From Acidobacteriaceae bacterium (GTDB taxonomy: Bacteria; Acidobacteriota; Terriglobia; Terriglobales; Acidobacteriaceae), in the NCBI GenBank assembly GCA_009781125.1, contig WQYS01000067.1, positions 1 to 10,095 on the forward strand: a DNA stretch of 10,095 nt, in the 5' to 3' direction. Made by a program: the position numbers and the translations under genes. This document shows positions 1 through 5,973 of the stretch, piece by piece (position 1 is the first letter of the stretch; every line of letters starts with the position of its first letter). The notes under the pieces are model-generated. The model made no database searches, had not been told where the DNA came from, and saw only the letters and a program-made list of their open reading frames with translations.

Positions 1-421
1 TCTTCACCTGATCGATCTTGAAGGCATGCGTCAGATCGTGGACGAGCTGGCGCGGAAGCTCACACTCGCTGATGGTTTCACAGAGCGCCACAAAGACCGG
101 ATGCAGGCTCCGCTCGGGCGTGTCGTAGCACTCGTCGAGCATGGCGTCCCACGCATCGAGCAGTCGCAGCGCTACGGCGCGGTCGCTGACCTCATCGCCA
201 AGATCGTCGGCCACGCGGCAGTAGGCATAGAGGCTCTCAAAATGCGGCCGCACCTTGCGCGGAAGCAGAAAGGTGGCAACGTGAAAGTTCTCGTAGTGAG
301 TCGTTGCCAGATCGCGACACCAAGCCTGTGCTTCGTCCAGCGTTGGACGCTCAGGAGGCGTCCGGTACTCAACCGGCGCGCCAGCCAGAGCTTGTGCGGC
401 AGGCAGCGTTGGCTCGCTCAC
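1..421 (-). CDS. hpnC: Squalene/phytoene synthase, HpnC-like (partial, 3' end outside window)
   Basis: Only the first 140 codons are present; the gene runs off the left edge. In trans-isoprenyl diphosphate synthases of this type, farnesyl diphosphate is condensed toward squalene (HpnC/HpnD/HpnE route) for hopanoids, on the cytoplasmic side of the membrane. The sequence shows THYENFHVATFLLPRK at about residues 41-56, the HYENF-type N-terminal signature of HpnC, and YAYCRVADDLGDE at 65-77, whose D72-x3-D76 is the first Asp-rich Mg-diphosphate site. HDLTHAFKID follows near 128-137. The start is GTG at 421-419, chosen because it overlaps the TGA of the upstream dehydrogenase (GTGA), with GAGGTGG a few bases before it. 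The first 30 or so residues are a poorly conserved Pro/Ala-rich leader. No ATG lies in frame before the conserved block. HpnC fits better than HpnD because of the HYENF motif. The family assignment is firm and the subgroup likely. Confidence 0.85.
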   Translation of the reverse strand, partial: MSEPTLPAAQALAGAPVEYRTPPERPTLDEAQAWCRDLATTHYENFHVATFLLPRKVRPHFESLYAYCRVADDLGDEVSDRAVALRLLDAWDAMLDECYDTPERSLHPVFVALCETISECELPRQLVHDLTHAFKIDQVK

Positions 422-1491
422 CTCGGAGCCACCTCGACCCCTGTGGGAAAGACCGCAGTCTTGATGTAGAGCTTGCCTTCTTTGCGGATCATCATGCCCT
501 GAAAGAGATCGGGAACCTGATCGAGCGTAGTTCGGCCAGTGATGATGGCATCGCACTTGAAGCGTCCGCTGGCGACGAGGTTCAAGGACCTGCGGCAAGC
601 CTCCGGCGTGTGGTGAAAGCTCGACAGTATCTTAATGTCCGAGTAGTGAAGGCGGTCGGTGTCCACCTGCATCTTGGTGCCGCTGGGCGGGCCTCCGAAA
701 CAGTTGACAACTCCACCCTTGCGCGCCATATCGACAGCCCATTCCCATGTGGTTTGAGAGGCAGCGGCTTCAATCACAACGTCTGCGCCACGGCCTCCCG
801 GAGTCAACGCGCGCGCCGCGGTAATCACATCTTCAACGGCGACAGTATGAACGACCGCGGACGCTCCGAAGAGCTTGGCCGCGGCAATCTGTTCCTTGCG
901 GTCGACGACAGCAATGACATCGACACCAGCCAGCGAGGCGACATGCATGTGCATGAGGCCGATAGGACCGGCTCCGATCACGATCATGCTGTCGCCAAGC
1001 CGCGCGCCGGTCTGCTCGAAGCCGCGCATAACGCAGGCCAGCGGCTCGGTCATCGCGGCGTGTTCAAAGGGAACCGAGTCCGGGATGCGGAGCGTGTTCT
1101 TTTCGACAATGCGGGCGGGGATGCGGATGTACTCGGCATAGGCTCCGTTGTTGAAGAGAAGATCTTCGCACAGGTTCTGCTGGCCATGGCGGCAGAAGAA
1201 GCACGCATCGCAGGGAGCGGAGTTCATCGCCACCACGCGATCGCCTACGCGGAAGCTGGTGACGCCCGCGCCGACCTCGCTGACCGTGCCTGCCAGCTCG
1301 TGGCCAAAGGGCACCGGAGGCTTCAGCATGCGGGCATGATATCCACGCCGATAGACCTTGACATCGGTTCCGCAGGTGAGCGCTGCTCCGACCTGCACAA
1401 TGATCTCTCCAGCCGCCGCGCGAGGCGTCGCCACCTGCTCCAGCCGGAGATCCTCCCTGCCGTATAACACTGCTGCCATCATCTGTTTCAT
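418..1491 (-). CDS. Zinc-dependent medium-chain alcohol/polyol dehydrogenase
   Basis: This 357-residue protein has the full medium-chain dehydrogenase layout of the sorbitol/threonine dehydrogenase branch. Catalytic zinc ligands appear as Cys40 (TCGTD), His64-Glu65 (GHE) and Glu149 (TEP). The structural zinc site is four cysteines at 94, 97, 100 and 108. The Rossmann fold carries GAGPIG at 173-178, and Asp197 after the second strand suggests NAD rather than NADP. The likely reaction is NAD-dependent oxidation of a secondary alcohol or polyol in the cytosol; the substrate cannot be read from the sequence. ATG at 1491-1489 is used; further ATG codons at residues 4 and 5 are possible. AGGTGAG lies 13 bases upstream, somewhat far for a ribosome binding site. 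The stop overlaps the hpnC-like start by four bases, so the two are probably one translationally coupled unit. Threonine 3-dehydrogenase or galactitol-phosphate dehydrogenase are alternatives. Confidence 0.9.
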   Translation of the reverse strand: MKQMMAAVLYGREDLRLEQVATPRAAAGEIIVQVGAALTCGTDVKVYRRGYHARMLKPPVPFGHELAGTVSEVGAGVTSFRVGDRVVAMNSAPCDACFFCRHGQQNLCEDLLFNNGAYAEYIRIPARIVEKNTLRIPDSVPFEHAAMTEPLACVMRGFEQTGARLGDSMIVIGAGPIGLMHMHVASLAGVDVIAVVDRKEQIAAAKLFGASAVVHTVAVEDVITAARALTPGGRGADVVIEAAASQTTWEWAVDMARKGGVVNCFGGPPSGTKMQVDTDRLHYSDIKILSSFHHTPEACRRSLNLVASGRFKCDAIITGRTTLDQVPDLFQGMMIRKEGKLYIKTAVFPTGVEVAPR

Positions 1492-1501
1492 TCCGTTCTA
1501 T

Positions 1502-1520
1502 TTTCTCACCTGAGGAGAAA
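1502..1520. promoter_or_regulatory. Small dyad in the dehydrogenase/mlaE divergent spacer
   Basis: TTTCTC and GAGAAA form six-base arms around a seven-base spacer, and the Shine-Dalgarno-like AGGTGAG of the dehydrogenase lies inside the dyad. It could be an operator or a small 5' hairpin that hides the ribosome site. The rest of the 119-bp spacer shows no convincing -35/-10 pair for either gene. Short arms mean chance is possible. Confidence 0.25.
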
Positions 1521-1610
1521 TTTTACCGCGAGACAGGAATCATTCGATGCACCAAGTAGGCTGGAATCGTCAATAAGCCCTGCATCTGATAGTCTGGGCC
1601 TGAGAACGAC

Positions 1611-2390
1611 ATGGCCTTTGTCTCGCTGGAAGACTTTGTTAAGCAAAAGGTTGCGACTGTGCAGGAGTATGCCATCCTGTCGGCGCAAGGCCTTGCCAAC
1701 ATCGCTTCGGCGCCGCGCTACTGGGCCGACCTCTTCGTCCAGATGGATTCGATCGGCCTCGGTTCGCTACCCATCGTTCTACTGACAGGATTCTTTACCG
1801 GCGCCGTGCTGGCGCTTCAGTCCGCCACCGCGCTGAATGCCTTCGGCGCCGTCTCGAAGACCGGAGACCTGGTTGCTCTATCGATGGTCAAAGAGCTTGG
1901 GCCGGTGCTGACGGGGCTGATGGTCTCGGGGCGCAACGCCTCCGGCATCGCCTCGGAACTCGGCTCCATGAAGGTGACCGAACAGATTGACGCCATGCGC
2001 GCGCTGGGCACCGATCCTGTGCGCAAGCTGGTCACGCCGCGCCTCTATGCCACCATCATCATGCTCTTCTTCCTGACCATCGTGGCCAACGCCGTCGGAA
2101 TGGCTGGCGGAGCGGCGGTGAGCGTCTTTATGAAGAACCTGAATGCCTCGACCTATTTCCATAGCTCGATACGGGCGCTTGCCTATGCGGACGTAATTCA
2201 GGGAATGACCAAACCCTTCTTTTTCGGCTTTATCATTGCCTCGGTAGGGTGCTTCTACGGCATGAGGACCCAGGGCGGAACCCAGGGCGTGGGCCGGTCC
2301 ACAACCCAGGCGGTCGTGGTCTCCTCGGTCTTCATCATTGTCGTGGACTTCCTCCTGACTCGCGTCATGATCGACATCTTTGGACGATAA
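1611..2390 (+). CDS. mlaE: MlaE-family ABC transporter permease
   Basis: This 259-residue inner-membrane protein is the permease of an Mla/MCE-type lipid transporter, which moves phospholipids between the inner membrane and the cell envelope. The family signature is intact: ELGPVLTGLMVSGRNASGIA begins at residue 95, followed by ELGSMKVTEQIDAM at about 116-129. Later GGTQGVGRSTTQAVVVS occupies 222-238. Hydrophobic segments lie near 52-72, 145-170, 202-217 and 233-250, and the N-terminal 40 residues form an amphipathic interfacial region, as is usual for MlaE. Length matches the family. The ribosome site is weak (TGAGAACGAC before ATG). The mlaF ATPase follows after 14 bases, so the two form an operon. 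The permease is conventional; the unusual point is the absence of an MCE (mlaD) partner next door. Confidence 0.93.
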   Translation: MAFVSLEDFVKQKVATVQEYAILSAQGLANIASAPRYWADLFVQMDSIGLGSLPIVLLTGFFTGAVLALQSATALNAFGAVSKTGDLVALSMVKELGPVLTGLMVSGRNASGIASELGSMKVTEQIDAMRALGTDPVRKLVTPRLYATIIMLFFLTIVANAVGMAGGAAVSVFMKNLNASTYFHSSIRALAYADVIQGMTKPFFFGFIIASVGCFYGMRTQGGTQGVGRSTTQAVVVSSVFIIVVDFLLTRVMIDIFGR

Positions 2391-2404
2391 CGCAAATTGT
2401 GACA

Positions 2405-3247
2405 ATGACGGAAAATCTTCAAACCGGCGCGTTGCAGGAATGGAACCAACAAGCTCCTGAAGAGCCTGTTGTTGTCTTTGAGAATGTGTCCATTGCCTTC
2501 GACGCTAAGCCTGTTCTTGAGGACATCTCGTTCGCCGTGCAGCCAGCCGAAACGCGCATCATCCTCGGGCCTTCGGGATGCGGCAAATCGGTGCTGATGA
2601 AGCTGGTCAACGGACTTCTTCGCCCCGATTCGGGCAGAATCCGCGTATTTGGCGAGGAGATCACGGCGATTCCGGAACGCGAACTCTACCCGCTGCGCGC
2701 GCGCATCGGCATGGTCTTTCAGGAGTCGGCGCTGTTCGACTCGCTCTCGGTCGAAGAGAACGTGGCCTACCGCCTGAACGAGCAACAAGTCCCGGAGGCC
2801 GAAACCCACGAGCGCGTCGTCGAGGCGTTGCGCTTTGTCGAGCTGGAGCAGGCCATCGACAAATTCCCCGCCGAGTTATCCGGCGGCATGAGGCGGCGCG
2901 TCTCTATTGCGCGCGCCATCGTCTCCAGGCCCGATCTGATCCTGTACGACTCGCCCACCGGCGGACTGGACCCGATCACCAGCTCGACCATCATCGAGCT
3001 GGTTCTCAAGCAGCGCGACGTCGGCCACACCACCTCGCTGGTGATCTCGCACCGTCTGCAGGACGCCTTCGCTCTGGCGATGAATCACTTCAACCCCGCG
3101 ACCGGCAGTATGGAACCCAATCCCCGAGGCGAACTCGACCAGTCAACGAAGTTCCTGGTGCTGAACGAAGGACGAATCGTCTTTGACGGCACCACGCTGG
3201 AGCTAGTCCGCACGACCGATCCCTGGCTGAAGGACTACCTCTCCTGA
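2405..3247 (+). CDS. mlaF: MlaF-like ABC transporter ATP-binding protein
   Basis: This 280-residue ATPase is the natural partner of the preceding permease and should power lipid transport at the inner membrane. Walker A is GPSGCGKS (55-62), the Q-loop is Gln106 (MVFQES), the ABC signature is LSGGM (158-162), the D-loop is GGLDP (186-190) and the switch His is His216 (ISHRL). Walker B reads LILYDSPTG (178-186), with Ser183 where the catalytic Glu normally follows the Asp. After the H-loop there is an extra stretch of roughly 20 residues (about 228-248) before VLNEGRIVFDG. ATG at 2405 is chosen because the reading frame upstream is antisense-like noise overlapping mlaE; GTG at 2399 is an alternative, and neither has a strong ribosome site, suggesting coupling to mlaE. 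The 3' end overlaps the convergent vapC by 13 bases. Function as MlaF is firm from the partner; activity depends on the Ser replacement. Confidence 0.9.
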   Translation: MTENLQTGALQEWNQQAPEEPVVVFENVSIAFDAKPVLEDISFAVQPAETRIILGPSGCGKSVLMKLVNGLLRPDSGRIRVFGEEITAIPERELYPLRARIGMVFQESALFDSLSVEENVAYRLNEQQVPEAETHERVVEALRFVELEQAIDKFPAELSGGMRRRVSIARAIVSRPDLILYDSPTGGLDPITSSTIIELVLKQRDVGHTTSLVISHRLQDAFALAMNHFNPATGSMEPNPRGELDQSTKFLVLNEGRIVFDGTTLELVRTTDPWLKDYLS

Positions 3248-3651
3248 GCGAAGTCTCTCCCAGGCTTCTTCAGGCGGCGGACACCAAAGGCATCCAGTTT
3301 GCCGTCTATGCTGAGAATGGGCAGATCGTGCAGGATGGCGTGCGCGGCGATCATGCGATCAAAGGGATCGGCATGGGAGTCCGCGAAGCGCGCGGCGCGC
3401 ATCATGACCTCGGGCTCCAGAGAATGAAGTGTAAATCCAAGACGTTCGATGTTGGTGATCAGGTCACTTTCGAACTCTGCCGCCTCGATCAGCTTACCGC
3501 GCCTCACCTTGAAACTGATCTCGTAAACAGACGCCGCTGATACATGAATTTCGTTGTCAAAATGCTCGATCAGGTCACTTGCCCATCTCTCGATGCGGTT
3601 CGGTTTGAGGGCAGACCAGAGAAGATAGTGCGTGTCTATGAAAAATCTCAC
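3235..3651 (-). CDS. vapC: PIN-domain ribonuclease toxin, VapC family
   Basis: This 138-residue protein is a PIN-domain RNase of the type II toxin-antitoxin class; relatives cleave tRNA or rRNA when their antitoxin is lost. The acidic active-site residues are all present: Asp6 (FIDTHYLLW), Glu44 (VYEIS), Asp95/Asp98 (HADPFDRM) and Asp116 (SIDGKLD). It therefore looks functional. It starts with GTG at 3651-3649 and overlaps the antitoxin stop as GTGA, the standard coupled arrangement. Its last codons overlap the end of mlaF on the other strand. The HYLLW and DPFDRMIAAHA motifs point to the VapC subgroup paired with Phd-type antitoxins, which agrees with the upstream gene. Confidence 0.92.
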   Translation of the reverse strand: MRFFIDTHYLLWSALKPNRIERWASDLIEHFDNEIHVSAASVYEISFKVRRGKLIEAAEFESDLITNIERLGFTLHSLEPEVMMRAARFADSHADPFDRMIAAHAILHDLPILSIDGKLDAFGVRRLKKPGRDFAQER

Positions 3652-3893
3652 TCATCCTCACAGTTCCATCCCCGTATTTCGTCTGCAGGAAGTTCGTCGA
3701 AGTCGGCAGGAATCTCAAAGTTGGGATTGTAAAACAGGCCTAAGGGACGCTTCTTTAGCGGCTTCACGGATACGATCATGGCCACAGGCGTCTTTTTCCG
3801 TCCTGAGGTCAGAACCACCTTTTCCCCTCGTTGCGCCCGCTTTACCAGATCGGAAAGCCGGGTCTTCGCCTCGAACATTGTGGCGTGGACCAT
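3648..3893 (-). CDS. vapB: Phd/YefM-type antitoxin (VapB role)
   Basis: This 81-residue protein begins MVHATMFEAKTRLSDLVKRA, the DNA-binding N-terminus of Phd/YefM antitoxins (normally VnvxEAKaxLSeLl). GEKVVLTSGRKKTPVAMI follows, and an acidic C-terminal tail (FDELPADEI...CEDE) fits the part that wraps the toxin. It should neutralise the adjacent VapC and repress its own promoter. An in-frame ATG exists at 3905, but I start at 3893 because GGAGG lies five bases before that ATG, inside the would-be extension, and because the predicted transcript start leaves almost no leader for the upstream ATG. Translation is coupled to vapC by a four-base overlap. Confidence 0.88.
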   Translation of the reverse strand: MVHATMFEAKTRLSDLVKRAQRGEKVVLTSGRKKTPVAMIVSVKPLKKRPLGLFYNPNFEIPADFDELPADEIRGWNCEDE

Positions 3894-3910
3894 CCCACCC
3901 TCCATAAACT

Positions 3911-3948
3911 GCTAAGATTATGTTAGCTAATAAATAACCGTATCGCAA
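3911..3948 (-). promoter_or_regulatory. Putative promoter and operator of the antitoxin-toxin operon
   Basis: On the minus strand TTGCGA (3948-3943) is spaced 17 bases from TAACAT (3925-3920), each a 4/6 match to -35 and -10. Repeated GCTAA/TTAGC blocks overlap the -10: the palindrome TTAGCTAA at 3923-3930 and a further inverted copy at 3911-3915. This is the expected place for antitoxin/toxin autoregulation. The stretch is clearly more AT-rich than the surroundings. Confidence 0.5.
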
Positions 3949-3951
3949 GGC

Positions 3952-3979
3952 AAAAAAACGGCCCCTCGCGTGAGGGGCC
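3952..3979 (-). terminator. Rho-independent terminator of the OmpA-like gene
   Basis: On the minus strand an eight-base GC-rich stem (GGCCCCTC with GAGGGGCC, 3960-3979, four-base loop) is followed by CG and seven Ts (3958-3952). This is a textbook intrinsic terminator for transcripts coming from 5014 leftwards. It also insulates the toxin-antitoxin promoter that begins right after it. Confidence 0.88.
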
Positions 3980-4085
3980 AATCTGCCTTGGTTCTCTCTG
4001 GTTAGGAGAGTCTTTTGCCGAGTTTCGATCTGCGTCGTAGCCCGGCAAAATCTGTTCGTCTCCGGCAGACCGTATGAAACTCGGC
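3978..4085 (-). ncRNA. Candidate structured 3' RNA element with competing hairpins
   Basis: Between the OmpA-like stop (4109) and its terminator, the minus-strand transcript contains several perfect inverted repeats. GCCGAGTTTC (4085-4076) pairs with GAAACTCGGC (4026-4017), enclosing a small hairpin GTCT-AGAC (4070-4058). TTTTGCCG (4050-4043) can instead pair with CGGCAAAA (4020-4013), sharing bases with the first stem, so the two folds exclude each other. A CTCTC/GAGAG hairpin (4010-3994) and CCAA/TTGG (3991-3978) follow, then the terminator. It may be a 3'-UTR-derived small RNA or only a stabilising tail. I do not recognise a named RNA family. Confidence 0.4.
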
Positions 4086-4108
4086 CCAGGCATGCCGGAA
4101 AGCTGGCC

Positions 4109-5014
4109 TTAGTGGTTCGAGTCGTCCGGGGGATTGCTCACCCCGTTTCTCTGCGCATTGTTCGCCACCGCCGAGTCCATGGTCGCCAGGCTGTTCTGCA
4201 ACAGCGTTACTACGACCTCGTTGGAGACCGGCCGGTCGCCCGCCGCATTCCGCCCCAAACCGGTGCGATAGATGCGGAAGACCGGAACATTATGCTCGAT
4301 GACAAGATAACGAACCACGGAATCAGCCATGGCCTGTGACGTCTGCACGCCACTGCGGCTGAATCCCTGAACTTCGACGATGTACCCCTTCTTGCTGCTC
4401 AACTGGGCGGCTACGTCGTCCAGATCCGATCTGCCCTTAGGCCCAAGAGCGGTGCGGCCCGCTGCAAACGGAACCTCAACCGATGAAACCTCTTTGTATT
4501 GGTCCAGATTGCTCACCGTGTGGTTCAGCGAGTCGGTGCGGTTGCTGGCGTCGGTAGCCGTCGCCTGCGCTGCATTGGCTTTATTGCCTGCTTCGGTGGC
4601 GTGCTGGTCGGCGGTGTTGGCGGCGTTCATGGCCCGGTTGATTCCGGCTGTTGCGCGCGCGTCTACGTCGCGGATATCGTTGGCGTTCTTGGCCTGAAGC
4701 TGATCGAGCTCGTTAGCGCGGTCTTTAATGGGATCGACCTGCCGGTGAACCCATCGCTTGCGGGCAAACGGATTCGCCTTGCCCCAGAAGCCCTCCCGGG
4801 AGTCGTTCTGGAGAGGCTTGCCGGTTGCGTAAGTGGACTTATCGTCCGGGTTAGTTGTTCCTGTTCCACTGGCCACCTGGGGAGTAGCCGCCTCTTGAGC
4901 GGTTGGCGGAGTCGTCTGGCTGGATTGCTGGGAAGTTGAATCCTGTGCCTGCAAACCCAAAGCAGTCCCCAGTACGAATACGGAGAGACCAACCGTAAAT
5001 GTCGTCTTCTTCAT
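4109..5014 (-). CDS. Exported OmpA-like protein with alanine-rich coiled coil
   Basis: This 301-residue protein has a signal peptide (MKK, hydrophobic core 7-20, likely cleavage after LQA at 23) and a Gln/Thr/Ser/Pro-rich low-complexity stretch (24-60). A basic segment (about 84-98) and a long Ala/Asn/Thr/Asp-rich helical region (about 100-170) of alanine-zipper coiled-coil character follow, and an OmpA C-terminal-like domain occupies about 175-272. The domain starts VEVPFAAGRTALGPKGRSDL and keeps VEVQGFSRSG and RIYRTGLGRNAAGDRPVSNEVV. However, the two residues that normally bind diaminopimelate are changed: the TD position reads Ser219-Arg220, and the Arg of the LSxxRA helix is Met229. No outer-membrane barrel is present. 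It is probably a periplasmic or envelope-associated structural protein. AGGAG nine bases before ATG supports the start. It is monocistronic, with a sigma-54-like promoter and its own terminator. Confidence 0.8.
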   Translation of the reverse strand: MKKTTFTVGLSVFVLGTALGLQAQDSTSQQSSQTTPPTAQEAATPQVASGTGTTNPDDKSTYATGKPLQNDSREGFWGKANPFARKRWVHRQVDPIKDRANELDQLQAKNANDIRDVDARATAGINRAMNAANTADQHATEAGNKANAAQATATDASNRTDSLNHTVSNLDQYKEVSSVEVPFAAGRTALGPKGRSDLDDVAAQLSSKKGYIVEVQGFSRSGVQTSQAMADSVVRYLVIEHNVPVFRIYRTGLGRNAAGDRPVSNEVVVTLLQNSLATMDSAVANNAQRNGVSNPPDDSNH

Positions 5015-5065
5015 TGTTTGTTACTCCTGAGTCCGGTTGTCTAGTCGTACAGACACGACGGTAAG

Positions 5066-5081
5066 AGCACTCCGTGTGCCA
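5066..5081 (-). promoter_or_regulatory. Candidate sigma-54 promoter of the OmpA-like gene
   Basis: The minus strand reads TGGCACACGGAGTGCT. Against the sigma-54 consensus TGGCAC-R-N4-TTGCW, only one T of the -12 element is altered; the GG and GC dinucleotides have the correct 10-base spacing. Transcription would begin near 5055, giving a leader of about 40 bases that contains the AGGAG ribosome site. No better sigma-70 promoter was seen in the 274-bp spacer 5015-5288, which otherwise holds nothing I recognise. Confidence 0.5.
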
Positions 5082-5288
5082 AACTGAAACCGTTCAGGCA
5101 AGTAAATGGAAACAATGAACTTACTCGATATACAGGGTCCGGACTTTAAGGCGGGAATCATCCGGCTTGCGCAATTTCTTCCGTCCCGCTGGTAACTATT
5201 GCCAGGTGTTTTTGGGGTTTTCAACGTACTCTGCGCCTGAACCATGCTGCAAAAAACCTGATTTCCGCGGGGCGCTTCACTGAGGTAA

Positions 5289-5828
5289 CTATCTTGTCTG
5301 CACACTGATGATGCGAACCTCAGGCATCTGGCGGTTCCAGTTCTCGGCAATCGATTCGAAGATGAGCCGGAACTCCCGCTCGTCTCCCGGTCTCAGGGGC
5401 GCAGCCGCCACGGTCTGAGTATCCACGGCAGGCACGCGAGTCCGTATGAGCGTCAGAGGCATCGTCATGACCTGCGGAGCCAATCCCTCGTCGTTGCGGA
5501 AGATCACCTGCACGGTTGCGGCGGTGACGGTCTTCTCTCCGGCGTTGTGAATGACGCCATCTAGAAAGGTCGAGCTTCCGCCCAGAAGGTTTGCCGACTG
5601 GCTCATCTGCAATCCCGAGACGGGCAGGCTGACGGCATAGGCCGCCAGCGGCTGAACCGTGTTCGTGACCTCGGTCTTCCTGCCTCTTTCGACAATCACG
5701 AAGACGGCAAGAAGAGCCAGCACGATAACGCCGGCCACGATCAAGGCCGGCATCGACATTTTGCCGCTCTGCGGGGATGCTGGTCCGAACTCAGGCGCGT
5801 TGACGTGTTTGTAGTTTTTTTCACTCAT
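5289..5828 (-). CDS. DUF2393-like single-pass membrane protein
   Basis: This 179-residue protein has a short cytoplasmic N-terminus with Pro/Gly/Ser (1-24), one transmembrane helix (about 26-46, ending in ERGRK, so N-in/C-out topology) and an extracytoplasmic beta-rich domain. The domain shows FLDGVIHNAGEKTVTAATVQ (88-107), MTMPLTLIRTRVPAVDT and APLRPGDEREFRLIFESI, the pattern of an immunoglobulin-like domain describing 'additional strand' repeats as in DUF2393/FxLYD-type proteins. From memory this type recurs in Acidobacteriia; the function is unknown. The ribosome site is poor, and TATAGA lies only about 10 bases upstream of the ATG, so a leaderless or short-leader transcript is possible. 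It lies 274 bp upstream of the OmpA-like gene on the same strand, probably a separate unit. Confidence 0.75.
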   Translation of the reverse strand: MSEKNYKHVNAPEFGPASPQSGKMSMPALIVAGVIVLALLAVFVIVERGRKTEVTNTVQPLAAYAVSLPVSGLQMSQSANLLGGSSTFLDGVIHNAGEKTVTAATVQVIFRNDEGLAPQVMTMPLTLIRTRVPAVDTQTVAAAPLRPGDEREFRLIFESIAENWNRQMPEVRIISVQTR

Positions 5829-5973
5829 AAGCCCGGATTCTATACCCGGTTTGCCGAGAATACGAGTCCCCTGCCGGCGGACACAATTTCATTGGAATTT
5901 AACTTCGCACAGAAGCCCGGCGTGACAGAATTCCGGTAGCAGCCATCAAACTCTAGAGTGAGGAAGCTCCCCC

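Noticed and set aside
26..469. Plus-strand ORF of 147 codons at the left edge
   Set aside because: It is antisense to the HpnC-like coding frame, which carries the conserved HYENF and Asp-rich motifs.
304..1467. Plus-strand ORF of 387 codons opposite the dehydrogenase
   Set aside because: It is the antisense shadow of a clear zinc dehydrogenase; composition is Arg/Ala/Asp-rich without motifs.
2249..2404. N-terminal extension of mlaF into the mlaE gene
   Set aside because: The added 52 codons are an out-of-frame reading of mlaE; the family start fits ATG 2405.
5021..5350. Minus-strand ORF of 109 codons between the OmpA-like and DUF2393-like genes
   Set aside because: It overlaps the 3' end of the DUF2393-like gene and the promoter region, lacks a ribosome site and shows no protein-like pattern.
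5838..5870. Possible sigma-70 promoter (TATAGA box) for the DUF2393-like gene
   Set aside because: The box is only about 10 bases from the ATG and has no acceptable -35; noted in the gene entry but not claimed as a feature.
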